Below are positions 5,498 to 10,927 of a DNA stretch of 10,927 bases, piece by piece. Source of the DNA: Clostridia bacterium (lineage in GTDB: Bacteria > Bacillota > Clostridia > Oscillospirales > CAG-272). The stretch is from NCBI GenBank assembly GCA_900768535.1, contig CAAGDE010000086.1, positions 1 through 10,927 on the forward strand. Reading direction: 5' to 3'. Numbering within the stretch: the first letter of the stretch is position 1; every line of letters begins with the position of its first letter. A program made the position numbers and the translations under genes. Under the pieces are notes generated by a model. It saw nothing but the letters and a program-made list of their open reading frames with translations. It searched no databases and was not told where the DNA came from.

Positions 5498-8400
5498 ATG
5501 GCTGATAGCAAAACACAGTTCAAAATCAACAAGCTTGCAAAGGATCTCGGACTCAAAAGCAAGGACCTCTGCGACCTGCTCGCAAAGCACGGAAAGGAGG
5601 TCACGGTTCAGAAGGCGCTTGAGCCAGCGGAATTCGACGTCCTGTTCGATACGCTGACGGGACAGCACCAGATCCGTGACATCGGGGACTATCTGGAGGG
5701 CAAATCCTGCATCCCGTCCAAGAAAAAGCCCGCCAAAAAGAAAGAGGAAGCTGCCGCAAAAGCCGCTCCGGCACCCGCAAAGGAACCGCCGAAGCAGGAG
5801 GCGGCAAAGCCGGCGCCCGTAACGCCGAAGGCAGAGGCAAAGCCGGCGCCCAAAGCCGCACCGAAGCCGGAAGCCCCCAAGGCGGCACCGGCGGCAAAGC
5901 AGGAGACACCGAAGGCGGTCCCCGCTCCGGCGCCCGCAAAGCAGGAGGCTCCAAAGGCGGAGGCTCCGAAGGCGGCGCCCGCTCCCGCGGCTCCGAAGGC
6001 GGAGGCACCCAAAGCGGCACCTGCGGCTCCGAGAGCAGGCGCACAACCCCAGGCAGGCACGGCAGCCCGTCCGCAGAACGGCGCTCCGGCGACAAGACCC
6101 GCACAGACTCCCGCAGGCGGCTTCGCAGCAAGACCCGCCGGCGGCGCACAGACCGGCGCACGGTCCTCTTCCTCTATGCCCGCAAGACAGAATCCGGGTC
6201 AGAGCGGCGGCTATCAGCCCCGTCCGCAGACCGGTTCCTTCGGCGCACAGGGCGCGCGTCCCGGCTTCGGGGCGACCGGTCAGAGACCCGCAGGACAGGG
6301 CAGCGCCTTCGGGCAAAGACCTGCCGGCGGAACCTTTGGGCAGAGACCCGCAGGCGGGTTCGGTTCCCAGGGCGGCGCCTATGGACAGAGACCGGCGGGC
6401 GGCTTCGGCTCCCAGGGCGGCTCCTTCGGGCAAAGACCCGCAGGCGGCTTCGGCTCCCAGGGCGGTCGCGGCGGTCAGGGCGGCGGAAACCGGAACGGAA
6501 ACCGCGGCGGTCGCGGCGGCGACAAGGGTGATTTCATCCCCAGCGGACCGCGCGAAACCTTCAAGGCACAGCCGATTGTGCGCGGTGCCTCGACAAACGT
6601 CAATCCGGACGGCTCCCTCAAGGGTCCCCGCGTGGTGAACACGAGAGGCACCGAGGGCAATGTCGATCTCTCCAAATACGACGAAAAGCTCGATACCTTC
6701 GTTTCCGACCGCGAGAACAATCTGCGCGGCGGCAAACAGCAGGTCAAAAAAGCACCCCAGCAGACCGTTCCGCAGGGCAAGGGCAAGCCCCAGCCCGGCG
6801 GCAGAACCGCCTTCCAGAAGGGCAAGGGCGGCAGACGTCCCGCCATGCAGTCCCCTATCATCAAGCGCCCCACCGCAATCGAGCTGCCGGATGAGATTCT
6901 GGTCAGCCAGCTTGCCTCGCGCCTGATGGTCACCGCCGGCGAGGTGGTGAAGAAGCTCTTCATGATGGGCATGATGGTCACCGTCAACCAGACCATCGAC
7001 TTCGACACCGCCGCACTGGTGGCGGACGAATTCGGCGTCAGCGCAAGCCATGAGGTGGTGGTCAGCATCGAGGACCGCCTGTTCGACGATGCGAAGGATA
7101 CCGAGGAGGACCTCGTTCCCCGCGCGCCGGTTGTCTGCGTCATGGGTCACGTTGACCACGGTAAAACCTCCATCCTGGACGCCATCCGCAATACCCACGT
7201 CACGGCGGGCGAGGCGGGCGGCATCACCCAGCACATCGGTGCGTACCGCGTCAGGGTCAAGGGACGCGAAATCACCTTCCTGGATACCCCCGGTCACGAG
7301 GCGTTCACCGCCATGCGTGCGCGCGGCGCCATGGCAACCGATATCGCCATCCTGGTGGTCGCGGCGGACGACGGCGTGATGCCCCAGACCGTAGAGGCGA
7401 TCAATCACGCCAAAGCCGCCGGCATCGACATCGTGGTCGCCATCAACAAAATGGATAAGCCCGGCGCCAACCCCGACGCCATCAAGACCGAGCTGACCAA
7501 GTACGGTCTGGTTCCGGAGGAATGGGGCGGCGACGTCATCTGCGTCCCCGTTTCGGCGCTCAAGCACGAGGGCATTGACGATCTGCTGGAAAGCGTCCTG
7601 CTGGTGGCGGATGTCAAGGATCTCAAAGCCAACCCCAACCGCCGCGCCAAGGGTATCGTCATCGAAGCCCGGCTCGACAAGGGCAAGGGCCCCGTTGCAA
7701 CCGTCCTCGTGCAGAACGGTACGCTCCACAACGGCGACATCATCATTGCCGGTACCGCCGTCGGACGCGTGCGTTCGATGATGGATCATACCGGAAAGAT
7801 GCTCAAGGATGCCGGCCCCTCCGTGCCGGTTGAGATCACCGGTCTTGCGGAAGTCCCCTCCTCCGGCGATGAATTCCAGGCGGTCGAGGACGAACGCATG
7901 GCAAGAACGCTTGCCGATCAGAGACGCGCACAGGCGAAGGAGGACGTCTTCAAAGCCAACGCGCGCGCCAACCTCAACGACCTGTTCGCGCAGATCTCCG
8001 AAGGCGTCAAAACGCTCAATATCATCGTCAAGGCTGACGTCGGCGGCTCCGCCGAGGCGGTCAGACAGTCGCTGGAAAAGCTCTCCTGCGATGAGGTCAA
8101 GGTCCATGTCATCCACGCGGCGGCAGGCGGCATCACCGAGGGCGATGTCACCCTCGCGGCGGCGTCCGATGCCATCATCGTCGGCTTCAACGTCCGTCCC
8201 GATAAGGCCGCGCTCGATTCCGCAGAACGCCAGAAGGTCGATATCCGCACCTACCGCGTCATCTATGAGTGCATCGGCGAAATCGAAGCCGCCATGAAAG
8301 GAATGCTCGCACCCAAGTTCCGCGAGGTCCTCCAGGGGCACGCCGAGGTGCGCCAGACCATCCATGTCCCCAACGTCGGTACCATCGCCGGATGCTATGT

Positions 8401-8614
8401 CCAGGACGGAAAAATCACACGCCAGTCCTCTATCCGCGTCCTGCGTGACTCCGTCGTCATCTTCGAGGATAAAATCTCCTCCCTCCGCCGCTTCAAGGAC
8501 GACGTCAAAGAGGTCGCCTCCGGCTATGAGTGCGGCGTCGGCGTCGAAAAATTCAACGACATCAAGGTCGGCGACATCCTCGAAGCCTATATCATGGAGC
8601 AGATTCAGGTGTAA
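5498..8614 (+). CDS. infB: Translation initiation factor IF-2 (long form)
   Basis: GTPase that places initiator fMet-tRNA on the 30S subunit and promotes subunit joining. The 1038 residues exceed the ~716 of B. subtilis IF2. Residues about 8-65 are a first IF2-N module (KINKLAKDLGLKSKDLCDLL). About 70-190 are Ala/Pro/Lys repeats, and about 190-345 are Gly/Arg/Gln-rich with GQRPAGG repeats. A second IF2-N module lies at 461-519 (IELPDEILVSQLASRLMV). The G domain shows GHVDHGKT at 550-557, DTPGH at 596-600, NKMD at 650-653 and SAL at 686-688. Domains II-IV follow, ending in the normal C-terminus GDILEAYIMEQIQV. The ATG at 5498 follows AGGAGG with a short 4-nt spacer. The stop codon overlaps the terminal repeat of the composite element at 8613. 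Confidence 0.98.
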   Translation: MADSKTQFKINKLAKDLGLKSKDLCDLLAKHGKEVTVQKALEPAEFDVLFDTLTGQHQIRDIGDYLEGKSCIPSKKKPAKKKEEAAAKAAPAPAKEPPKQEAAKPAPVTPKAEAKPAPKAAPKPEAPKAAPAAKQETPKAVPAPAPAKQEAPKAEAPKAAPAPAAPKAEAPKAAPAAPRAGAQPQAGTAARPQNGAPATRPAQTPAGGFAARPAGGAQTGARSSSSMPARQNPGQSGGYQPRPQTGSFGAQGARPGFGATGQRPAGQGSAFGQRPAGGTFGQRPAGGFGSQGGAYGQRPAGGFGSQGGSFGQRPAGGFGSQGGRGGQGGGNRNGNRGGRGGDKGDFIPSGPRETFKAQPIVRGASTNVNPDGSLKGPRVVNTRGTEGNVDLSKYDEKLDTFVSDRENNLRGGKQQVKKAPQQTVPQGKGKPQPGGRTAFQKGKGGRRPAMQSPIIKRPTAIELPDEILVSQLASRLMVTAGEVVKKLFMMGMMVTVNQTIDFDTAALVADEFGVSASHEVVVSIEDRLFDDAKDTEEDLVPRAPVVCVMGHVDHGKTSILDAIRNTHVTAGEAGGITQHIGAYRVRVKGREITFLDTPGHEAFTAMRARGAMATDIAILVVAADDGVMPQTVEAINHAKAAGIDIVVAINKMDKPGANPDAIKTELTKYGLVPEEWGGDVICVPVSALKHEGIDDLLESVLLVADVKDLKANPNRRAKGIVIEARLDKGKGPVATVLVQNGTLHNGDIIIAGTAVGRVRSMMDHTGKMLKDAGPSVPVEITGLAEVPSSGDEFQAVEDERMARTLADQRRAQAKEDVFKANARANLNDLFAQISEGVKTLNIIVKADVGGSAEAVRQSLEKLSCDEVKVHVIHAAAGGITEGDVTLAAASDAIIVGFNVRPDKAALDSAERQKVDIRTYRVIYECIGEIEAAMKGMLAPKFREVLQGHAEVRQTIHVPNVGTIAGCYVQDGKITRQSSIRVLRDSVVIFEDKISSLRRFKDDVKEVASGYECGVGVEKFNDIKVGDILEAYIMEQIQV
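6338..6472 (+). repeat. 45-bp tandem repeats inside infB
   Basis: Three in-frame 45-bp units encode GQRPAGGFGSQGGAY, GQRPAGGFGSQGGSF and GQRPAGGFGSQGGRG (IF2 residues 281-325). They are preceded by degenerate shorter units, GQRPAGQGSAF and GQRPAGGTF (261-280). The array lies in the flexible linker and keeps frame, so it could expand or contract by slippage without breaking the gene. Confidence 0.9.
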
Positions 8615-8690
8615 GACCTTGGGACGCTGTCCCAAACCCTGCTTAAAAACTTCTTGAAAGAAGTTTTTAAGAATTTCAAGAACTTTTACT
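8613..8690 (+). repeat. Family A paired-hairpin repeat, copy 2 (3' of infB)
   Basis: Starts within the infB stop codon with AAGACCTTGG. Hairpin 1 has a 7-bp stem (8619-8625 with 8629-8635, loop GCT). Hairpin 2 is a perfect 14-bp palindrome (8642-8655 with 8658-8671). The family tail TTTCAAGAACTTTTACT follows. Compared with copies 1 and 3, stem 2 differs in sequence but stays fully paired. It sits exactly where an operon terminator would be expected, although the U-tract is interrupted. Confidence 0.88.
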
Positions 8691-8786
8691 AAGCCTTCTA
8701 TATATAGGCTGAAGCGAATGCCTCTTCCCCTGCCAAACGGGTGCGATAGCCGATCTGCTTCCGCCCGAACCTCCCCAAACTCCAAA

Positions 8787-8861
8787 AACTTTCCTCAGCC
8801 GGGTTTGCCGGTGCAGCCCGAATTCACACGCACTGTGTACCAAACCCGGCTGAGGAAAGTT
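8787..8861. repeat. 21-bp perfect inverted repeat with 33-nt loop
   Basis: Positions 8787-8807 are the exact reverse complement of 8841-8861 (motifs AACTTTCCTCAG and CTGAGGAAAGTT). The loop 8808-8840 contains GAATTC and is not itself repetitive. The arms resemble the tail motif of family A (GAACTT-N-CCTGAG), so this looks like the tail-to-tail junction of two family A copies. Confidence 0.85.
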
Positions 8862-8952
8862 CGGGAGAGATGGGTGAGGTTTGGAGAGGGAAGAGAACCC
8901 CTCCGAAAGGGGGTCTCTTCCCTCTCCAAGGTCTTCCCCCACCTCTCCCGAA
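8860..8952 (-). repeat. Divergent family A copy: nested long hairpin before the Nudix gene
   Basis: Nested inverted repeat. The outer 10-bp stem TTCGGGAGAG/CTCTCCCGAA (8860-8869 with 8943-8952) encloses an inner 16-bp stem (8881-8896 with 8914-8929) capped by CCCC/GGGG. Read on the minus strand, it begins with a 17-bp sequence (8942-8926, GTGGGGGAAGACCTTGG) identical to the start of copy 3 at 10749-10765, and then CCAAACC closes hairpin 1 as in the other copies. It is therefore probably a diverged family member with a longer first hairpin. Its plus-strand 3' edge ends 3 nt before the Nudix Shine-Dalgarno site. Between copy 2 and this element (8691-8786) only a 5-bp hairpin, AGCCT/AGGCT (8694-8712), is visible. 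Confidence 0.7.
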
Positions 8953-8967
8953 AAAAAAGGAAACGCC

Positions 8968-9630
8968 ATGCGACATGAGAAATCTTGCGGGGCGCTGGTT
9001 ATGCGGCGCGACGCGAAGGACGGAAAACTGTATATTCTGATGATCCGTCACAAAGCGGGCGGGCATCGATCCTTTCCCAAGGGGCACATGGAGAAGGGAG
9101 AAACGGAAACGGACACCGCCGAGCGGGAGGTCATGGAGGAGACAGCCGTAAGGATCCGCCTGACACCGGGGAGGGGGTTCCGGCGAACCGTGCACTATAA
9201 CCCCATGCCGGGCGTAAAGAAGGAGGTCGTGTACTTCCTGACGGAGACGGCGCAAGCGGACGTACACCCGCAGCAGGGCGAGATTGCCGAGGTGGAGTGG
9301 ATTCCGCTGGAGCAAGCCGAGGACGCGCTGACGCATGAGAACGACAGGCAGGTTCTCCGCGCCGCCCTGCGGGTTCTGCGCACCAAACGGAGGCGGCGGG
9401 CATATCCTGTAGCAGGAACGAACTGCAAAACGGGAGGGAACGCCGATGAAAATGATCGTATGGAAAGCGCCGAAAATCCTGGCACCGCTGCTGCGGAAGC
9501 TGTTCGCGGGAAAAGGCAGGACAAAAGAAAAGAAACCGGAAAAAGAATACCGGAGGTGACCCATCGCGGCACACCGGAAAGAAAGGATGAAACACATGAG
9601 ATACCGCATCAGACTGGACACCATGAGTGA
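8968..9630 (+). CDS. Nudix hydrolase (Ap4A hydrolase/MutT-like) with an anomalous C-terminal tail
   Basis: Hydrolase of a nucleoside diphosphate linked to another moiety; the diadenosine tetraphosphatase type is the best guess from the RSFPKGHMEKGET context. The Nudix box at residues 39-61 reads G-x5-E-x7-REVMEETAV: catalytic E57-E58 are present, but the usual Gly after EEx is Ala60. The WIPLEQAEDAL segment (111-121) is typical of the end of the fold. The ATG at 8968 follows AAAGG (8956-8960). Residues from about 146 to 220 are a charged, poorly hydrophobic tail without domain character, and from residue 160 they overlap the spoVM-like ORF in another frame. A TAG at 9410-9412 in the +1 frame would give a normal product of about 147 residues, so an extra base upstream (frameshift or sequence error) or loss of the original stop is likely. 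Confidence 0.85.
   Translation: MRHEKSCGALVMRRDAKDGKLYILMIRHKAGGHRSFPKGHMEKGETETDTAEREVMEETAVRIRLTPGRGFRRTVHYNPMPGVKKEVVYFLTETAQADVHPQQGEIAEVEWIPLEQAEDALTHENDRQVLRAALRVLRTKRRRRAYPVAGTNCKTGGNADENDRMESAENPGTAAAEAVRGKRQDKRKETGKRIPEVTHRGTPERKDETHEIPHQTGHHE
9446..9559 (+). CDS. spoVM: Probable stage V sporulation protein SpoVM (37 aa)
   Basis: In endospore formers SpoVM is a tiny amphipathic helix that marks the convex forespore membrane, recruits the SpoIVA coat base and is needed for coat and cortex assembly. This 37-residue ORF starts MKMIVWKAPKILAPLLRKLF. Against B. subtilis SpoVM as I remember it (26 aa), M1, K2, K7, P9, K10, L12 and R17 are identical without gaps, including the functionally important Pro9, and most other positions stay hydrophobic. 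An extra basic tail, GKGRTKEKKPEKEYRR, follows. A strong GGAGG sits 8 nt before the ATG. The ORF overlaps the Nudix reading frame in the +1 frame and precedes the HPr-like gene by 36 nt. The call rests on a short alignment, hence moderate-to-good confidence. Confidence 0.75.
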   Translation: MKMIVWKAPKILAPLLRKLFAGKGRTKEKKPEKEYRR

Positions 9631-9841
9631 TGTCAACAACTTCGTCAAAATGGCAAGCAAAAACCCCGGCAAAATTACGCTGACAGACGGTGAAAACTTC
9701 ACGGTCAACGGCAAATCACTCCTGGGCGCCATGTACACCATGGAGTGGAACCAGGTATTCTGCGAATCGGAAAACGAAATCTACCGCCTGATCAAGGACT
9801 ACATCGTGGATGATTCCGATCCCCAGCCCGAAGAGGAATAA
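9596..9841 (+). CDS. HPr-fold protein without active-site His (Crh-like)
   Basis: An 81-residue protein with the HPr phosphocarrier fold pattern: a first strand RYRIRLDTM, helix SDVNNFVKMASKN, strand GKITLTDG, NGKSLLGAMYTM (38-49), and a last helix SENEIYRLIKDYI (58-70). The NGKSLLGAM motif matches the segment around Ser46 of HPr, the HPr kinase/phosphorylase target, so Ser41 is the likely equivalent. The HARPA motif with the phosphoryl-accepting His15 is absent, and the aligned region (about residues 9-12) reads TMSD. Like Crh, it cannot carry PTS phosphate but might be Ser-phosphorylated and act in regulation. The ATG at 9596 has AAAGGA with 8-nt spacing. An in-frame ATG at 9587 overlaps that site and was rejected. 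The tail is acidic (DDSDPQPEEE). Confidence 0.85.
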   Translation: MRYRIRLDTMSDVNNFVKMASKNPGKITLTDGENFTVNGKSLLGAMYTMEWNQVFCESENEIYRLIKDYIVDDSDPQPEEE

Positions 9842-9848
9842 AAAAACA

Positions 9849-9885
9849 GCCCGCCCGCACCGATAACCCATCGATGCGGGCGGGT
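9849..9885. terminator. Bidirectional intrinsic terminator
   Basis: A 10-bp GC stem, CCCGCCCGCA/TGCGGGCGGG (9850-9859 with 9875-9884), with an inner CGA/TCG pairing, lies between convergent genes. On the minus strand it is followed by CTGTTTTTT, a strong U-tract serving the gene that ends at 9925. On the plus strand the tail is shorter (TTTCGTTGT) and serves the HPr-like gene that ends at 9841. Confidence 0.9.
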
Positions 9886-9924
9886 TTCGTTGTGCAGGGC
9901 GTTGCGTGGGTACGCTCGCCGGCA

Positions 9925-10722
9925 TCACTCCGTCACCCGCCGGAACGCCATTCCTCTGCCTTTTTTTCCTGCGTCCGCAAAAATTCCCAGCGCCAGCAGG
10001 ACGCGCACGGCGGAGTAGGCGTCCAGCCCGTGAATGCCCGTCCCCTTCGCAAATTCCGCTACGGTCATGGGCTCCGGCAGTTCCCCCGGCAACAGCGCCG
10101 CAAGCTCCCCCGGCGTCCGGAACGTCCGATCCGCCACCAGCGCCGTCGGAATGCGCTCCAGCCGCGTCGAGCCCGCCTTGCGATCCCGCGTCCTGCCGTC
10201 CAGCAGCCGGTAGTCCCGTACCTCCAGCAACAGCAGCCGGAACGCCAGCCGCCCCGCCGCAAAGTACGGCAACAGCGGAATCAGCGGGTATAGCTCCGGG
10301 ACCAGCAGCAGCGGGTTCCGCTTCCCCGCCACGCGCCGCGCATCGCCGATCTCCCCCGTCCGCGGATCCATCCACGACAGGTACCGCACCGCCGGCAACG
10401 GGTGTACCACCGTTACATTCAGCGCCGGATCCGATAAATACCGCTCCAGCTTCTTCCGCATGGGCGCAAACGACCCCGTCTGTACCTCGTATATGTCATC
10501 CCCGACCCGCACGTCCGATACGTACCGCGTCCCCGCCAGCTTCACCTCGTGCTCCGCCGCGTCCTCCGTCAGATACCGCTTGATAATCTGATGCTGCCAC
10601 TTCTCCCCAAGCAGCCCGATGCCGTCCCGCAGGTCCTCCCTGCATTCCCGCATCGCCTCCATGCATACCCGCTCAAATCTCCCCCGCCGCCCCGCATCAT
10701 CCACCAAATCCGCTACAATCAT
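9925..10722 (-). CDS. Uncharacterised protein with nuclease-like motif and possible C-terminal winged helix
   Basis: A 265-residue protein I cannot assign to a named family. The N-terminal half (about 36-125) has a helix GLLGEKWQHQIIKRYL, then E59, D70 (YVSDVRVGDD), E79 and Q81 (YEVQTGSF), and later NVTVVHPLPAVRYLSW. The order E...D-x8-E-x-Q on predicted strands resembles a PD-(D/E)xK nuclease core with Gln in place of the usual Lys, so nuclease activity is possible but unproven. Residues about 135-180 are basic and Leu-rich, without a clear membrane helix. Residues about 218-262 (MTVAEFAKGTGI, AYSAVRVLLALGIF, KKGRGMAFRRV) look like a winged-helix DNA-binding domain. The ATG at 10722 has AGGAG about 12 nt upstream, a long spacing, so the start is less sure. 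It ends at a shared terminator, and no clear promoter was seen. Confidence 0.75.
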   Translation of the reverse strand: MIVADLVDDAGRRGRFERVCMEAMRECREDLRDGIGLLGEKWQHQIIKRYLTEDAAEHEVKLAGTRYVSDVRVGDDIYEVQTGSFAPMRKKLERYLSDPALNVTVVHPLPAVRYLSWMDPRTGEIGDARRVAGKRNPLLLVPELYPLIPLLPYFAAGRLAFRLLLLEVRDYRLLDGRTRDRKAGSTRLERIPTALVADRTFRTPGELAALLPGELPEPMTVAEFAKGTGIHGLDAYSAVRVLLALGIFADAGKKGRGMAFRRVTE

Positions 10723-10755
10723 CCTCTGTTCCGTCTCCTATCGCTGAAGTGGGGG

Positions 10756-10854
10756 AAGACCTTGGGGCTCCGCCCCAAACCCCGCTTAAAACCTTCTTTC
10801 GGAGAAGGTTTTAAGAATTCCAAGAACTTACCTGAGAAGGGCGTCCCCCCTTCC
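10756..10854 (+). repeat. Family A paired-hairpin repeat, copy 3
   Basis: AAGACCTTGG opens hairpin 1 (10762-10768 with 10772-10778, loop TCC). Hairpin 2 is a 13-bp perfect stem (10785-10797 with 10803-10815, loop TTCGG). The tail AATTCCAAGAACTTACC and TGAGAAGGGCG follow. It lies upstream of, and divergent from, the minus-strand gene at 9925-10722, so unlike copies 1 and 2 it is not next to a stop codon in this window. Confidence 0.88.
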
Positions 10855-10907
10855 CAAAGCATATCAAATTTGGTTCGGCCGCCGGAAGGGGGGACGCCCT
10901 TCTCAGG
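10831..10907. repeat. 24-bp perfect inverted repeat joining copies 3 and 4
   Basis: Positions 10831-10854 are the exact reverse complement of 10884-10907, separated by a 29-nt loop. The arms carry the family A tail CCTGAGAAGGGCGTCC. The symmetry continues outward less perfectly (14 of 20 positions) to the window edge. Confidence 0.9.
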
Positions 10908-10927
10908 CGAGTTCTGGGAGTCCTTAG
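10884..10927 (-). repeat. Family A repeat, copy 4 (partial, cut by window edge)
   Basis: On the minus strand this reads CTAAGGACTCCCAGAACT and then CCTGAGAAGGGCG, matching the tail of copies 1 and 3 with substitutions. Its two hairpins would lie beyond 10927. It faces copy 3 tail-to-tail. Confidence 0.7.

Noticed and set aside
5486..8785. 1099-aa open frame on the minus strand
   Set aside because: It is antisense to infB, which has all the GTPase motifs. Long antisense frames are expected from the high-GC third codon position.
8881..8967. Upstream start of the Nudix ORF at 8881
   Set aside because: The extra residues come from the hairpin repeat, are Ser/Pro/Arg-rich and unconserved, and the ATG at 8968 has a good ribosome-binding site.
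9906..10583. 225-aa plus-strand open frame rich in Pro/Ala/Ser
   Set aside because: It is antisense to the 265-aa minus-strand gene, begins beyond the shared terminator, lacks a ribosome-binding site and has low-complexity composition.

Overview
The window looks like chromosomal DNA of a GC-rich member of the Clostridia (Bacillota). RNase Y, the rimP-nusA-ylxR-ylxQ-infB order, a SpoVM-like peptide and a Crh-like HPr protein that lacks the active-site histidine but keeps the regulatory serine all point there, as do strong Shine-Dalgarno sites and TTGACA/TATAAT-type promoters. Genus cannot be read from the sequence.

Layout. (1) 1-1752, minus strand: rny (RNase Y) with a perfect consensus promoter, ending in a paired-hairpin repeat. 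(2) 1839-2537, minus strand: a small four-helix membrane protein of unknown function with its own promoter. (3) 2538-3184: a gene-free stretch filled by two inverted copies of a ~130-bp repeat around a core of short tandem repeats, followed by a REP-like hairpin element. (4) 3185-8614, plus strand: the transcription/translation operon rimP, nusA, ylxR (rnpM), ylxQ and infB. IF2 is unusually long (1038 aa) because of a low-complexity linker of several hundred residues. (5) 8613-8942: a palindromic composite repeat that begins on the infB stop codon. (6) 8968-9841, plus strand: a Nudix hydrolase, a probable spoVM nested in another frame within the Nudix 3' end, and a Crh-like HPr protein, closed by a bidirectional terminator. 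(7) 9925-10722, minus strand: a protein of unknown family with a nuclease-fold-like motif and a possible C-terminal winged helix. (8) 10723-10927: another tail-to-tail pair of the repeat seen at 1-88 and 8613, cut by the window edge.

Working together: rimP-infB makes factors for 30S maturation, transcription elongation/termination, RNase P modulation and translation initiation, and rny makes the membrane-tethered endonuclease for mRNA turnover. rbfA and truB, which often follow infB in this cluster, do not follow here.

The most notable non-genic signal is the paired-hairpin repeat ('family A'). Three clear copies have stems that differ in sequence but stay perfectly paired, and partial or divergent copies are arranged tail-to-tail with them. 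No rRNA, tRNA, CRISPR array, transposase or phage gene was seen.
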